DNA of 64,000 nt from Bacillus pumilus (GTDB lineage Bacteria; Bacillota; Bacilli; Bacillales; Bacillaceae). The stretch's first letter is position 1. The number at the start of each line of letters is the position of its first letter. The DNA is taken from contig NZ_CP101833.1 in the NCBI RefSeq assembly GCF_024498355.1, positions 3,453,001 through 3,517,000 on the forward strand. The letters run 5' to 3'. The position numbers were made by a program, and so were the translations under genes. Shown piece by piece: positions 1-8,077 of the stretch. The notes under the pieces were generated by a model. It was given only the letters and a program-made list of their open reading frames with translations. It was not told the DNA's origin and did not search any database.

Positions 1-228
1 AATCGCGATATCATCACTGCTCAATTTGCTTATTAATGCTTGTCCAGCACTCCATGCGTCCCCAACACCAGAAAAACAGCTTCTATACCGAGGATCACAG
101 CCTAAAATCAAATGATCCAGTTCACTATGTAAATCGTGGTGCTTTGTTTCGGTGGCGGAAAGCTCACCTACAAAATCATTCGCCAGCCCTGTCAGCTGAT
201 CTGGATCAACCACAATGTCACGTGCCAT
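1..228 (-). CDS. Type VII-associated helical protein, N-terminal part (cut by edge)
   Basis: The minus strand opens with ATG at 228 behind a GGAGATGATG ribosome site and stays open for 76 codons to the window edge. The protein starts MARDIVVDPDQLTGLANDF and looks helical, with a GDAWSAGQAL segment resembling the W-containing hairpin of WXG100/ESAT-6-like proteins. It starts 5 bases beyond the stop of the WXG100-like gene, so the two are co-transcribed. Paired small helical proteins upstream of an LXG toxin are typical of Bacillus type VII loci. Whether this is a small partner or the N-terminus of the toxin itself cannot be decided from the visible part. Confidence 0.6.
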   Translation of the reverse strand, partial: MARDIVVDPDQLTGLANDFVGELSATETKHHDLHSELDHLILGCDPRYRSCFSGVGDAWSAGQALISKLSSDDIAI

Positions 229-232
229 CACA

Positions 233-565
233 TCATCTCCCTTCTCGGTTTCTTTCTCTCCGTTCTTCTCGTCTTTTTCGCTCAATCTCTTCCATTCTGG
301 CAATTTCGGCTTTACGCTCCTCGATCTTGACTGCTGCATCCCGCAGTTCCTGGCTCGTTTCAAGCAAGTCCTTTTCAAATTGATCATAGCGTGCCGTTGT
401 TTCCTCAAAGCTTTGATCAAATTTATTCTTTGCTTCTCCTTGCCAGCCTGATCCTACTGCTTTCAGCCGATTCTCAAGCAGCTGCTTCGACTGCCGAATC
501 TCATCAGCCGCTTCCTGAAACTTTTGAGCGAGTGCCAGCGTTTGACTAGAATCCAACTTTCGCAC
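233..565 (-). CDS. WXG100-family type VII secretion protein
   Basis: This 110-residue, fully helical protein carries the W-x-G motif (GSGWQGEAKNKF, about residues 38-49) between two predicted helices, the hallmark of the WXG100/ESAT-6 superfamily. The last 30 residues are an unusually charged E/R-rich tail (RMEEIERKRREERRERNREGR). Family members are secreted through, or chaperone substrates of, the Gram-positive type VII system. Length and charged tail resemble the small proteins placed before LXG toxins (YwqI type) more than the plain 97-residue YukE. It leads an operon continuing off the left edge. No type VII membrane component lies in the window. Confidence 0.8.
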   Translation of the reverse strand: MRKLDSSQTLALAQKFQEAADEIRQSKQLLENRLKAVGSGWQGEAKNKFDQSFEETTARYDQFEKDLLETSQELRDAAVKIEERKAEIARMEEIERKRREERRERNREGR

Positions 566-782
566 CCCTTTCTCCCAATTTAACGTACAAATGGATGATT
601 TTATATGTCCTCATTATAAATAAAAAGACACCCAAAAAAATCACCCTAAAGAACCATTCAGCACATCGCCTAATAAAAGTAGGCCTTTTTCCTCTCTAAT
701 TGCCAGAGAAAACCTTTCTTGTTATGAAGCGCATTCAAGACGTGATAAAATGAACATATTCTACAAAAGGAGTGACGTATAG

Positions 783-2015
783 ATGAAAGAGGAAATGATC
801 AAGCGTTTCACAAGTTATGTGAAAGTAGATACTCAGTCTGATGCTGAAAAAGAAAGCTGCCCATCTACTGCAGGACAGCTGAACCTAGCGAGACAGCTTG
901 TTGAAGAGATGAAATCCATCGGGATTCAAGAAGTAACAATGGATCAAAACGGCTATGTTATGGGAACGATCCCATCTAACACCGACAAAGAAGTGCCAAC
1001 GATTGGCTTCCTGGCTCATATTGATACAGCTACTGACTTCACCGGCAAGAATGTGAAACCGCAGCTTCATGAGGACTATCAAGGCGGTGACATCACGTTA
1101 AATGAAGATTTACATATCGTGTTATCTCCAGCACAGTTTCCAAATTTGCAAAAGTACCAAGGACATACGCTCATCACCACTGATGGCACGACCTTACTTG
1201 GTGCAGATAACAAAGCAGGTATCGCAGAAATTATGACCGCCATGCATTACCTCATTCAGCATCCAGAAATCAAGCATGGAAAGATTCGAGTCGCCTTTAC
1301 TCCAGATGAAGAGATTGGCAGAGGACCGCACAAATTTGATGTCGATGCCTTTGGCGCTTCCTATGCTTATACCATTGACGGCGGACCGCTTGGAGAGCTT
1401 CAATATGAAAGCTTCAACGCAGCAGGTGCCAAGGTATCGATTAAAGGAAACAACGTCCATCCAGGTACAGCGAAAGACAAAATGGTCAGTGCTGCGAAGA
1501 TCGGGATGCTCTTTCACAACAAACTCCCTTCAGATGAATCTCCGGAGTATACAGAAGGATATGAAGGCTTTTTCCACCTGACGAAGTTTGTAGGAGAAGT
1601 GGAAGAAGCAGAGCTGCAATATATTATCCGTGATTTTGATAAAGAGAAGTTCAACAATCGCAAAGCACTATTTGAAAAGATTGCAAATGACTTAAAAGCG
1701 GTCTACGGCGAAAACAGTATCACCCTCAGCATTCAGGATCAATATTATAATATGAGAGAAAAAATTGAGCCGGTTAAACATATTGTGGACATTGCCCATG
1801 AAGCAATGGAAAACCGCTCAGTGACACCTGTGATCGAACCTATACGCGGCGGTACAGATGGCTCTCAGCTTTCATATAAAGGTCTCCCAACACCAAACAT
1901 CTTTACTGGCGGAGAAAACTTCCACGGTAAATATGAATTTATTTCAGTGGAAAACATGGTGAAAGCAACAGAAGTCATCGTGGAAATCGCACGTTTATTT
2001 GAAGAAAAAGCATAG
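783..2015 (+). CDS. pepT: Peptidase T (tripeptide aminopeptidase)
   Basis: This is a cytosolic M20B zinc aminopeptidase that removes the N-terminal residue from tripeptides. At 410 residues it has the usual family length. The metal and catalytic residues are all visible: H79 and D81 in AHIDT, D142 in GADNKAG, E176-E177 in TPDEEIG, D199 in TIDGG, and a late His in FHGKYE. The ATG follows an AAAGGAGTG ribosome site. It is monocistronic, with a strong terminator at 2026. Nothing in it is unusual. Confidence 0.97.
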   Translation: MKEEMIKRFTSYVKVDTQSDAEKESCPSTAGQLNLARQLVEEMKSIGIQEVTMDQNGYVMGTIPSNTDKEVPTIGFLAHIDTATDFTGKNVKPQLHEDYQGGDITLNEDLHIVLSPAQFPNLQKYQGHTLITTDGTTLLGADNKAGIAEIMTAMHYLIQHPEIKHGKIRVAFTPDEEIGRGPHKFDVDAFGASYAYTIDGGPLGELQYESFNAAGAKVSIKGNNVHPGTAKDKMVSAAKIGMLFHNKLPSDESPEYTEGYEGFFHLTKFVGEVEEAELQYIIRDFDKEKFNNRKALFEKIANDLKAVYGENSITLSIQDQYYNMREKIEPVKHIVDIAHEAMENRSVTPVIEPIRGGTDGSQLSYKGLPTPNIFTGGENFHGKYEFISVENMVKATEVIVEIARLFEEKA

Positions 2016-2025
2016 ACATGTTTAC

Positions 2026-2055
2026 AACCGTTCCTGTTCGGGAACGGTTTTTTAA
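2026..2055 (+). terminator. Rho-independent terminator of pepT
   Basis: A perfect 9-bp stem (AACCGTTCC with GGAACGGTT) closes a 6-base loop and runs into a T-tract, 11 bases after the pepT stop. Confidence 0.92.
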
Positions 2056-2303
2056 TAAAAGTTTACAATATTCTGAAACTTTTGTGACACTTAATCGTAC
2101 TAATATAGACAACCCCAGAAAAATTCTTCTTGACGAGTGAAATAATTGGAAATATAATAGTTAAAAACAACCAGTATTTTAGACCTAAATTAGCAGATCA
2201 TCTAAACCTTAAGAACTAAACCGTTTCTGCTGCTTATTTTCAGTTATAAACATCACTCACCCTGTCTACACTGAAAGAATAGGATGAATTGGAGGAATGT
2301 CAT

Positions 2304-2483
2304 ATGATGATTTTATTGATTATCGCTTCACTTTGCTGCTACTTACTTTTCTCTTTCAAAAAAGATAACCGCACCCAAAAACGAAAAAGCGCAGAGCTTT
2401 CGGAGTTTGAAATCTTTCGTATGCGCCGCCACTACAACGGCAAACGCCGCCATCCACTAAACGATGCACCTAAACAAGTATAA
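2304..2483 (+). CDS. Small single-pass membrane protein, unknown
   Basis: This 59-residue protein has one N-terminal membrane segment (MMILLIIASLCCYLLFSF) and a basic cytosolic tail (KKDNRTQKRK...RMRRHYNGKRRHP). ATG 2304 is chosen over an upstream in-frame TTG at 2289 because a GGAGG site at 2291-2295 sits 8 bases before it. A terminator-like hairpin follows near 2490-2518. I recognise no family. The good ribosome site and the membrane-then-basic layout support a real gene, but no homologue is known to me. Confidence 0.6.
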   Translation: MMILLIIASLCCYLLFSFKKDNRTQKRKSAELSEFEIFRMRRHYNGKRRHPLNDAPKQV

Positions 2484-2489
2484 ATTCAA

Positions 2490-2520
2490 AGAAAGAGCCT
2501 CATCAGGGGTTCTTTTTGTT
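2490..2520 (+). terminator. Probable terminator after the small membrane protein
   Basis: AAGAGCC and GGGTTCTT form an imperfect stem followed by a T-rich run, directly after the stop of the 59-residue ORF. Confidence 0.6.
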
Positions 2521-2550
2521 TGTGTAAGAACGTGTTTTAGACACAATAAT

Positions 2551-2726
2551 AAACGACCACATCCAGTGGCCCTTTGTCTTCTTTTCAGCGTGATAGAAAA
2601 CCTTTGAAGTCTAGGAAGAACGAGCACTGGCGCGGAGCGAATTTGACATTCGTGAGCACCAGCGCGCAGGACTGACAACGAATGCGAGGGTTTGTCTACA
2701 CGCTGAAACGACCACATCCAGTGGCC
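2551..2726. repeat. Dispersed repeat copy 1 with flanking duplicated hairpin
   Basis: A perfect 21-bp direct repeat (AAACGACCACATCC...GTGGCC) at 2551-2571 and 2706-2726 brackets 134 bp. Most of that stretch is a close match to the second copy at 23686-23853. The inner segment begins CTTTGTCTTCTTTTCAGCG and ends CTACACGCTG, and CAGCGTG near the left faces CACGCTG at the right end. The duplicated flank is itself palindromic (AAACGACCAC / GTGGCCGTTT) and terminator-like. This copy lacks the leftmost ~43 bp present in the second copy. No protein is encoded. Confidence 0.85.
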
Positions 2727-2765
2727 GTTTCTCTTTTTATTTATACACCTTTGCAGGTACTTGAA

Positions 2766-2885
2766 TCATAGGAATTCCTTGATAGTATGGTGCGATTTCA
2801 TAACCACAGATCCAACTGGAGCAAACAACGAAACAATCAGCGAAAAAATAATCAGGCTGATCGTTAGGCCTTTTTTCATTGTCAT
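2766..2885 (-). CDS. Short signal-peptide-like ORF, doubtful
   Basis: ATG 2885, behind AGGGG, opens a 39-codon frame beginning MTMKKGLTISLIIFSLIVSLFAP, which looks like a secretion signal. The frame then ends quickly. The neighbouring frame carries GYEIAPYYQGIPMIQVPAKVYK to a stop at 2737, so a single-base slip would give a secreted peptide of about 50 residues. It could be a small exported peptide (even Phr-like, although no rap gene adjoins it), a frameshifted remnant, or chance. Confidence 0.3.
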   Translation of the reverse strand: MTMKKGLTISLIIFSLIVSLFAPVGSVVMKSHHTIKEFL

Positions 2886-3043
2886 AGTAAAAACCCCTAT
2901 TTTCTTCTATTACCAATTGAGTATACCGTGACAAAAGAACCAAAAGAAGCGTCATTTCCATATTATTCTTCTCTTTTCCACATCGGGTTTGTTTACCGTT
3001 TTCATAAGTTCCTGTATGCTTAATGTAGAATGTTAGATGAAGT

Positions 3044-3904
3044 GTGGTGTTTATCATAGAAGAGAATATTTTTAGTCATATTCGGACAACGTTTCATAGT
3101 TTGTCCCCAACCCAGAAAAAGATTGCCAATTACATTTTACAAAACCCTCAGAAAGTTGTGCTTCATTCCATTAGTGCACTCGCAGCTGAATGTAACACAA
3201 GTGAAACGACGATCTTTCGGTTTTTACGAAAAATTGGCTATGAATCGTACCAAGTGTTTCGTGTCCATGTCGCGCAGGATATTGCGACCAATACTCCTCA
3301 ATCCATATACGGCGAGATCGAGGCATCTGATAGTGTAGCAGATATTAAACATAAGGTCATAGAGTTAACAACAAACTCGATTCAGGATATGAAGCATATT
3401 TTAGAAGATCAAGCCGTGACTCAATTTATCGAACAAATGAAACAGGCACATAAAACCGTCTTCTTTGGAGCAGGTGCGTCCAGTTTTATTGCAGGAGATG
3501 CTTATCATAAGTTCCTCCAGCTTGGTTTTGAAGTGAGTCTGTGCAGTGATCCACATATGATGAATATGATTGCAACACACGCCACGGAACACGATTTTAT
3601 CGTCGCGATCTCCCATTCAGGAGAGAGCAGAGAAATTCTTGATGCCGTGCAATTTGCAAAAGAAAAGGGGGCAGCAATTGCCTCTATCACGAGCTATCCG
3701 AAATCAGAGCTCGCAAAGCGCTCTGACTTTCACATGCTCAGTTCATCAAGGGAAACAACATATCGATCCGACTCTATGATCTCCCGTATTAACCAGCTCG
3801 TCATCATTGATGTTCTTTATGTCGCAGCTGTTTTAGAGCTAGGATCAAATGCCATTGAAAACGTGAAACGATCTCGATTAGCCGTAGCTAAAAATAAAAC
3901 ATGA
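3044..3904 (+). CDS. RpiR/MurR-family regulator with SIS domain
   Basis: This 286-residue DNA-binding regulator has an N-terminal RpiR helix-turn-helix (about residues 10-80, SALAAECNTSETTIFRFLRKIG) and a C-terminal sugar-phosphate-binding SIS domain (about 125-260, TVFFGAGASSFIAGDAYHKF). It probably senses a phosphorylated intermediate of the acid sugar operon starting 199 bases downstream and controls it. The start is uncertain: GTG 3044 and GTG 3047 lie in frame with no clear ribosome site. A terminator at 3912 separates it from the operon. It is paralogous to the RpiR-type gene at 49547. Confidence 0.88.
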   Translation: MVFIIEENIFSHIRTTFHSLSPTQKKIANYILQNPQKVVLHSISALAAECNTSETTIFRFLRKIGYESYQVFRVHVAQDIATNTPQSIYGEIEASDSVADIKHKVIELTTNSIQDMKHILEDQAVTQFIEQMKQAHKTVFFGAGASSFIAGDAYHKFLQLGFEVSLCSDPHMMNMIATHATEHDFIVAISHSGESREILDAVQFAKEKGAAIASITSYPKSELAKRSDFHMLSSSRETTYRSDSMISRINQLVIIDVLYVAAVLELGSNAIENVKRSRLAVAKNKT

Positions 3905-3911
3905 ACGCATA

Positions 3912-3943
3912 AGACCGGAGCTGATTCCGGTCTTTTTTTGTGA
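3912..3943 (+). terminator. Terminator of the RpiR-type regulator
   Basis: AAGACCGGA and TCCGGTCTT form a stem around a short loop, followed by seven Ts. Confidence 0.9.
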
Positions 3944-4032
3944 CTTTTCTCATATTTTCCGTTGACACGTTCCTATCACGTCATGTACATTAAATGAGCA
4001 ATAGTTTTTTTTCTACTATTATTTAAATTAGA

Positions 4033-4071
4033 TAGTATATATACTAACATTCAGAAAAGAAAGCGCTTTTT
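4033..4071 (+). promoter_or_regulatory. Putative operator palindrome and cre-like site
   Basis: Two control-like elements lie upstream of the acid sugar operon. One is a perfect 14-bp palindrome, TAGTATATATACTA, at 4033-4046. The other is AGAAAGCGCTTTTT at 4058-4071, close to the CcpA cre consensus. The first is a reasonable operator candidate for the adjacent RpiR-type regulator. The second suggests carbon catabolite repression. Both assignments are inferred from sequence. Confidence 0.5.
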
Positions 4072-4102
4072 GTAAGGGTTTTCTATATGGGAGGCGGACA
4101 AA

Positions 4103-4996
4103 GTGACAAAACAGATTGGATTCATTGGACTAGGAATTATGGGAAAACCTATGGCACTCAATCTATTAAAAGCCGGTCATACTGTGACTGTGTTTGATCT
4201 GAACGAGGAAGCCATTCGAGCATTACAAGAAGCAGGAGCAAAGGGCGCTTTTTCAGCAGCTGAGGCAGCTTCTGAAAGCGATGTCATCATCACGATGCTT
4301 CCTAAAGGCGAGCATGTAGAAGCAGTTATATCAGGTGATCATGGCATTTTAGCTACAGCTAAACCTGGCACAGTCATCATAGATATGAGCTCTATTTCAC
4401 CAGTTACCTCTAGAGCATTGGCCGCCCTAGCAAAACAGCACCAGGTAGAATTTATGGACGCACCTGTCAGCGGCGGAGAACCAAAGGCGATAGACGGGAC
4501 ACTTGCTATTATGGCTGGCGGCGAAGAAGCCATCTTCGAACAAGTAAAGGATGTCCTGCTCGCGATGGGCACAGAAGTCGTATTAGTTGGGACAAACGGA
4601 AGCGGGACAACAGCTAAACTTGCCAATCAAATCATCGTCAACTTAAATATTGCTGCTATGTCTGAGGCGCTCGTTCTTGCCGCTAAATCAGGCATTGCGA
4701 TTGATAAAATGTATGAAGCGATCCGTGGCGGACTGGCAGGGAGCGCCGTTCTCGATGCAAAGGTCCCACTGATTTTGGATCGAAACTTTGAACCTGGCGG
4801 ACGCATCGACATCAACTTAAAGGATTTAACCAATGTGATGGAAACTGCCCATGATATCGGAGTTCCTCTCCCTCTTTCTAGTCAGCTGCTTGAAATTTTC
4901 CATGCCCTCAAAGCAGACGGAAAGTCTGGACTTGATCATGGCGGCATCGTTCAATATTACGAAAAAATGGCTCATGTCGAAGTGAAGAAAGGATGA
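4103..4996 (+). CDS. 3-hydroxyacid dehydrogenase (threonate/tartronate-semialdehyde type)
   Basis: This 297-residue NAD(P)-dependent enzyme belongs to the beta-hydroxyacid dehydrogenase family (GarR, LtnD, YkwC). It shows the Rossmann motif GLGIMGKPMA at residues 9-18, the substrate-binding signature DAPVSGG at 119-125 and the catalytic lysine K172 in AKLANQ. It starts with GTG behind GGAGGCGG and ends 1 base before the kinase start. Beside a DUF1537 kinase and a GntP permease, the likely reaction is oxidation of a four-carbon acid sugar such as L-threonate or D-erythronate to its 2- or 3-oxo form. The substrate is inferred from context only. Confidence 0.85.
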   Translation: MTKQIGFIGLGIMGKPMALNLLKAGHTVTVFDLNEEAIRALQEAGAKGAFSAAEAASESDVIITMLPKGEHVEAVISGDHGILATAKPGTVIIDMSSISPVTSRALAALAKQHQVEFMDAPVSGGEPKAIDGTLAIMAGGEEAIFEQVKDVLLAMGTEVVLVGTNGSGTTAKLANQIIVNLNIAAMSEALVLAAKSGIAIDKMYEAIRGGLAGSAVLDAKVPLILDRNFEPGGRIDINLKDLTNVMETAHDIGVPLPLSSQLLEIFHALKADGKSGLDHGGIVQYYEKMAHVEVKKG

Positions 4997-4997
4997 G

Positions 4998-6425
4998 ATG
5001 ATCATGATGCAAAGCACTGAAATACTGAATGCCATTCCGAAAGCGGATTCAAAGAGCATTCAAACGGCATATGAACAAGCACTAAGCCATTTTCAGCATA
5101 AAATCATTGTATTAGACGATGATCCAACAGGTATTCAAACCGTACATGGCGTCTCCGTTTTCACTGATTGGTCAGAGGAAAGCATTGAAGCCGGTTTTCT
5201 TGAAGACAGCCGTATGTTCTTTATTTTAACCAATTCTCGCAGTATGACTGAGAAAGAAACTGCCGCTGCGCACGAAACGATTGCTTCAACGATTGTGAAA
5301 GTAGCTGAGCGGCTTCATCAAGATTTCATCATTGTCAGCCGGGGAGATTCTACCCTGCGTGGACACTTTCCGCTGGAAACTGAAGTACTCAGAACAACCA
5401 TTGAACAACGAAGCTCCTTCCAATTTGACGGAGAAATCATTCTTCCCTTTTTCCAAGAAGGCGGACGCTTTACGATCAACAATATCCACTACGTACAGGA
5501 AGGACACGACTTGATTCCTGCTGGTGATACAGAATTTGCACGAGACCGTACATTCGGCTTTCAGTCGTCTCATCTCGGGGAGTGGATTGAAGAAAAATCA
5601 GGCGGAACGTTCACAAAAAAGAACACCACCTACATTTCGTTAGAAGATATACGGGCTTTACGCATTGATCAAATCAAGGAGCAGCTCATGACCGTGAAGG
5701 ATTTTCAAAAGGTGGCTGTGAACGCTGTAGATTATGACGATGTCAAAGTCTTTGTCACCGCCCTCATTGATGCCACCCAAGCAGGTCAGCAATTTATTTT
5801 CAGAAGTGCGGCTGCTCTCACAAAAGTACTTGGCGGCATCCACGACCAATCCTTATTAACAAGAAAAGACTTGATACAAGAAGAAAGCCCAAACGGTGGT
5901 CTTATCATGGTTGGTTCTCATGTCAAAAAAACAACGGAACAATTAAGAGCGCTGCAGCAAAATAAAGAGATCGCTTTTATTGAATTTAATACACATCTCG
6001 TGTTAGAATCCAAAGAATTTCAAGAGGAAATTGACCGCGTGATTGAGCAAACCGAAATGTTGTTAGCATCCGGTCAATCTGTTGCTGTTTATACAAGAAG
6101 AGAACGCCTTGACCTTGGGGACAATCGTCAAGAGGAGGAATTAAAGCTTTCCGTTCAAATTAGTGATGCTGTGACAAGCATTGTCCAGCGTCTCACAATT
6201 CGCCCTAAATATCTCATTGCCAAAGGTGGAATTACCTCAAGTGATATTGGAACAAGAGGGCTTAGCGTCAAACGTGCGACTGTTGCAGGTCAAATTAAAC
6301 CTGGTATTCCCGTTTGGCAAACAGGAGAAGAAAGTAAATTCCCCTTCATTTCTTACGTGATTTTCCCGGGAAATGTTGGCTCAAAGGATACGTTAAAAGA
6401 AGCTGTAGAAATACTTGAAGGATAA
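4998..6425 (+). CDS. Four-carbon acid sugar kinase (DUF1537, OtnK/DtnK-like)
   Basis: This 475-residue cytosolic kinase has the hallmark LDDDPTGIQT at residues 39-48, SRGDSTLRGH near 110-120 and a C-terminal glycine-rich nucleotide site around AKGGITSSDIGTRGL (about residue 400). DUF1537 kinases phosphorylate oxidised four-carbon acid sugars (3-oxo-tetronates, erythronate, threonate). It follows the dehydrogenase with a 1-base gap, and several in-frame ATGs (4998, 5004, 5007) leave the exact start open. No decarboxylating aldolase or PdxA-like partner follows, so the next pathway step must be encoded elsewhere. Confidence 0.88.
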   Translation: MIMMQSTEILNAIPKADSKSIQTAYEQALSHFQHKIIVLDDDPTGIQTVHGVSVFTDWSEESIEAGFLEDSRMFFILTNSRSMTEKETAAAHETIASTIVKVAERLHQDFIIVSRGDSTLRGHFPLETEVLRTTIEQRSSFQFDGEIILPFFQEGGRFTINNIHYVQEGHDLIPAGDTEFARDRTFGFQSSHLGEWIEEKSGGTFTKKNTTYISLEDIRALRIDQIKEQLMTVKDFQKVAVNAVDYDDVKVFVTALIDATQAGQQFIFRSAAALTKVLGGIHDQSLLTRKDLIQEESPNGGLIMVGSHVKKTTEQLRALQQNKEIAFIEFNTHLVLESKEFQEEIDRVIEQTEMLLASGQSVAVYTRRERLDLGDNRQEEELKLSVQISDAVTSIVQRLTIRPKYLIAKGGITSSDIGTRGLSVKRATVAGQIKPGIPVWQTGEESKFPFISYVIFPGNVGSKDTLKEAVEILEG

Positions 6426-6475
6426 AGCGCAGGGAGTGTTCTCGCTCCCTTATGCACCACAAAGGAGGAAAGACC

Positions 6476-7795
6476 ATGTCGTTAGTTTTTATTGGACTTG
6501 GCGTTTTGTTATTGCTTTTACTCATGGTTGTCTTTAAGTTAAACGCTTTCATTTCGTTGATTATTGTCTCTTTAATTGTTGCTGTTTTAGAAGGTATGTC
6601 ACCACTTGAAGCGATTGCTTCCGTCGAAAAAGGACTCGGTAGTACACTCGGGCATCTAGCACTGGTTCTCGGTTTTGGAGCGATGCTCGGTAAATTGATG
6701 GCTGATTCTGGCGGCGCCCAGCGCATTGCGATGACGCTCATTGACCGATTCGGCATTGGGAAAATCCAATGGGCAACAATGCTGACTGGATTTGTTATTG
6801 GAATTGCTCTGTTTTATGAAACCGGATTCATTATCTTAATTCCATTAGTCTTTACCATTGCTCAAGCCGCAAGACTTCCTGTGTTGTATGTTGGCATGCC
6901 GCTCGTCGCTGCACTCATCACAACACATGGCTTCCTCCCTCCTCATCCAGGGCCGACAGCCATTGCCAATGTCTTTCAAGCAAACATGGGACAAACGTTG
7001 TTAGTTGGAATTATTTTAGCAATTCCTGCTGTGTTAGTAGGCGGACTACTGTTTACGAAACTATTTCAAAAAGATCAATTGCATGCACATATACCGAAAA
7101 ACTTATTTAATCCAAAGGAATTTACAGAAGAGGAAATGCCAAGCTTCGGGATTAGCATTTTTACCGCTGTTTTGCCTGTATTACTTATGACATTCAGAGC
7201 ATTTTTAGAAATTTTCTTCCCATCCTCTCCATTCTTGCCAACAGCTGAGTTTTTAGGTGAACCGGCGATTGCGCTATTAATCTCAGTGCTGCTTGCCATC
7301 TACACGTTTGGACTTGGCAGGGGCAAAAGCATGCAGGAAGTCATGAAGTCGATCACGGATTCTATTGGCTCCATTGCAATGATTCTATTAATTATTGCAG
7401 GCGGCGGCGCTTTTAAACAGGTGCTCATCGATAGCGGCGTCGATCAATACATTGCGGGGATCATGCAAGGAAGCACTCTTTCTCCCCTGCTCCTCACCTG
7501 GCTGATTGCTGCTGTCCTGCGTGTATCATTAGGGTCAGCAACTGTCGCCGGTCTCACCGCGGCTGGCATTTCTGCACCACTTATTGGATTAACGGGTGTC
7601 AGCCCGGAATTAATGGTGATCGCAACAGGTGCCGGAAGTATTACGTTCTCTCACGTGAATGATGCGGGTTTCTGGATTTATAAAGAATACTTTAACCTGT
7701 CAATGGCCCAAACCTTTAAAACATGGACATTGATGGTCACTGTTCTTTCACTTGTCGGACTAGCTGGTGTTCTTGTCGCTGATTTGTTTATGTAG
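6476..7795 (+). CDS. GntP-family gluconate/acid sugar permease
   Basis: This 439-residue integral membrane protein has about 11-13 hydrophobic segments and the GntP-type loops GLGSTLGHLALVLGFGAMLGKL and TTHGFLPPHPGPTAI, which mark the gluconate:H+ symporter family. ATG 6476 is preferred over 6452 because AAAGGAGGAAA precedes it directly. As third gene of the operon it probably imports the acid sugar handled by the dehydrogenase and kinase. It is a paralogue of the GntP transporter at 46464-47792. Substrate is inferred from neighbours. Confidence 0.9.
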   Translation: MSLVFIGLGVLLLLLLMVVFKLNAFISLIIVSLIVAVLEGMSPLEAIASVEKGLGSTLGHLALVLGFGAMLGKLMADSGGAQRIAMTLIDRFGIGKIQWATMLTGFVIGIALFYETGFIILIPLVFTIAQAARLPVLYVGMPLVAALITTHGFLPPHPGPTAIANVFQANMGQTLLVGIILAIPAVLVGGLLFTKLFQKDQLHAHIPKNLFNPKEFTEEEMPSFGISIFTAVLPVLLMTFRAFLEIFFPSSPFLPTAEFLGEPAIALLISVLLAIYTFGLGRGKSMQEVMKSITDSIGSIAMILLIIAGGGAFKQVLIDSGVDQYIAGIMQGSTLSPLLLTWLIAAVLRVSLGSATVAGLTAAGISAPLIGLTGVSPELMVIATGAGSITFSHVNDAGFWIYKEYFNLSMAQTFKTWTLMVTVLSLVGLAGVLVADLFM

Positions 7796-7878
7796 GAAAA
7801 TAAATTGTAAAAACCATTGACTTTTTCTCGAAAAGATTGAATAATTGTGTATATTAAGAAAATTGAATCAAAAGGTAA

Positions 7879-8042
7879 CCTTATTAAGAGTGGTGGAGGG
7901 ACTGGCCCTGTGAAACCCGGCAACCGCTGTTCCTAGGAACAGAATGGTGCTAATTCCTTAAGCAAGCACACGCTTGTTTGAAGATAAGGCAGAGATCTCA
8001 CAGTATATGATGCTCTTCCTTATCCAAGGAAGAGCTTTTTTA
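7879..8042 (+). ncRNA. SAM-I (S-box) riboswitch with terminator
   Basis: The leader shows the S-box core: CTTATTAAGAG, GGTGGAGGGACTGGCCC, TGAAACCCGGCAACC, then GGTGCTAATTCC and the closing GATAAGG that pairs with CCTTAT to form P1. It ends in a strong terminator (GCTCTTCCT / AGGAAGAGC plus T-run, 8011-8042). S-adenosylmethionine binding should favour termination, so the downstream methyltransferase is made when methionine/SAM is scarce. A promoter-like TTGACT lies near 7817. Confidence 0.97.
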
Positions 8043-8077
8043 TTTGATATTCAACCTGTAGAAGGAAGGGATTCAGC

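Noticed and set aside
885..1517. Antisense open frames inside pepT
   Set aside because: They lie wholly within a complete, motif-bearing gene and lack ribosome sites.
2521..2560. CRISPR-like direct repeats near the dispersed element
   Set aside because: Only two copies of a palindromic flank around one non-spacer insert; no array and no cas genes.
2457..2717. Minus-strand 86-codon frame across the dispersed repeat
   Set aside because: It covers the palindromic repeat and a terminator region; the translation has no domain or membrane pattern, and the second repeat copy does not keep the frame.
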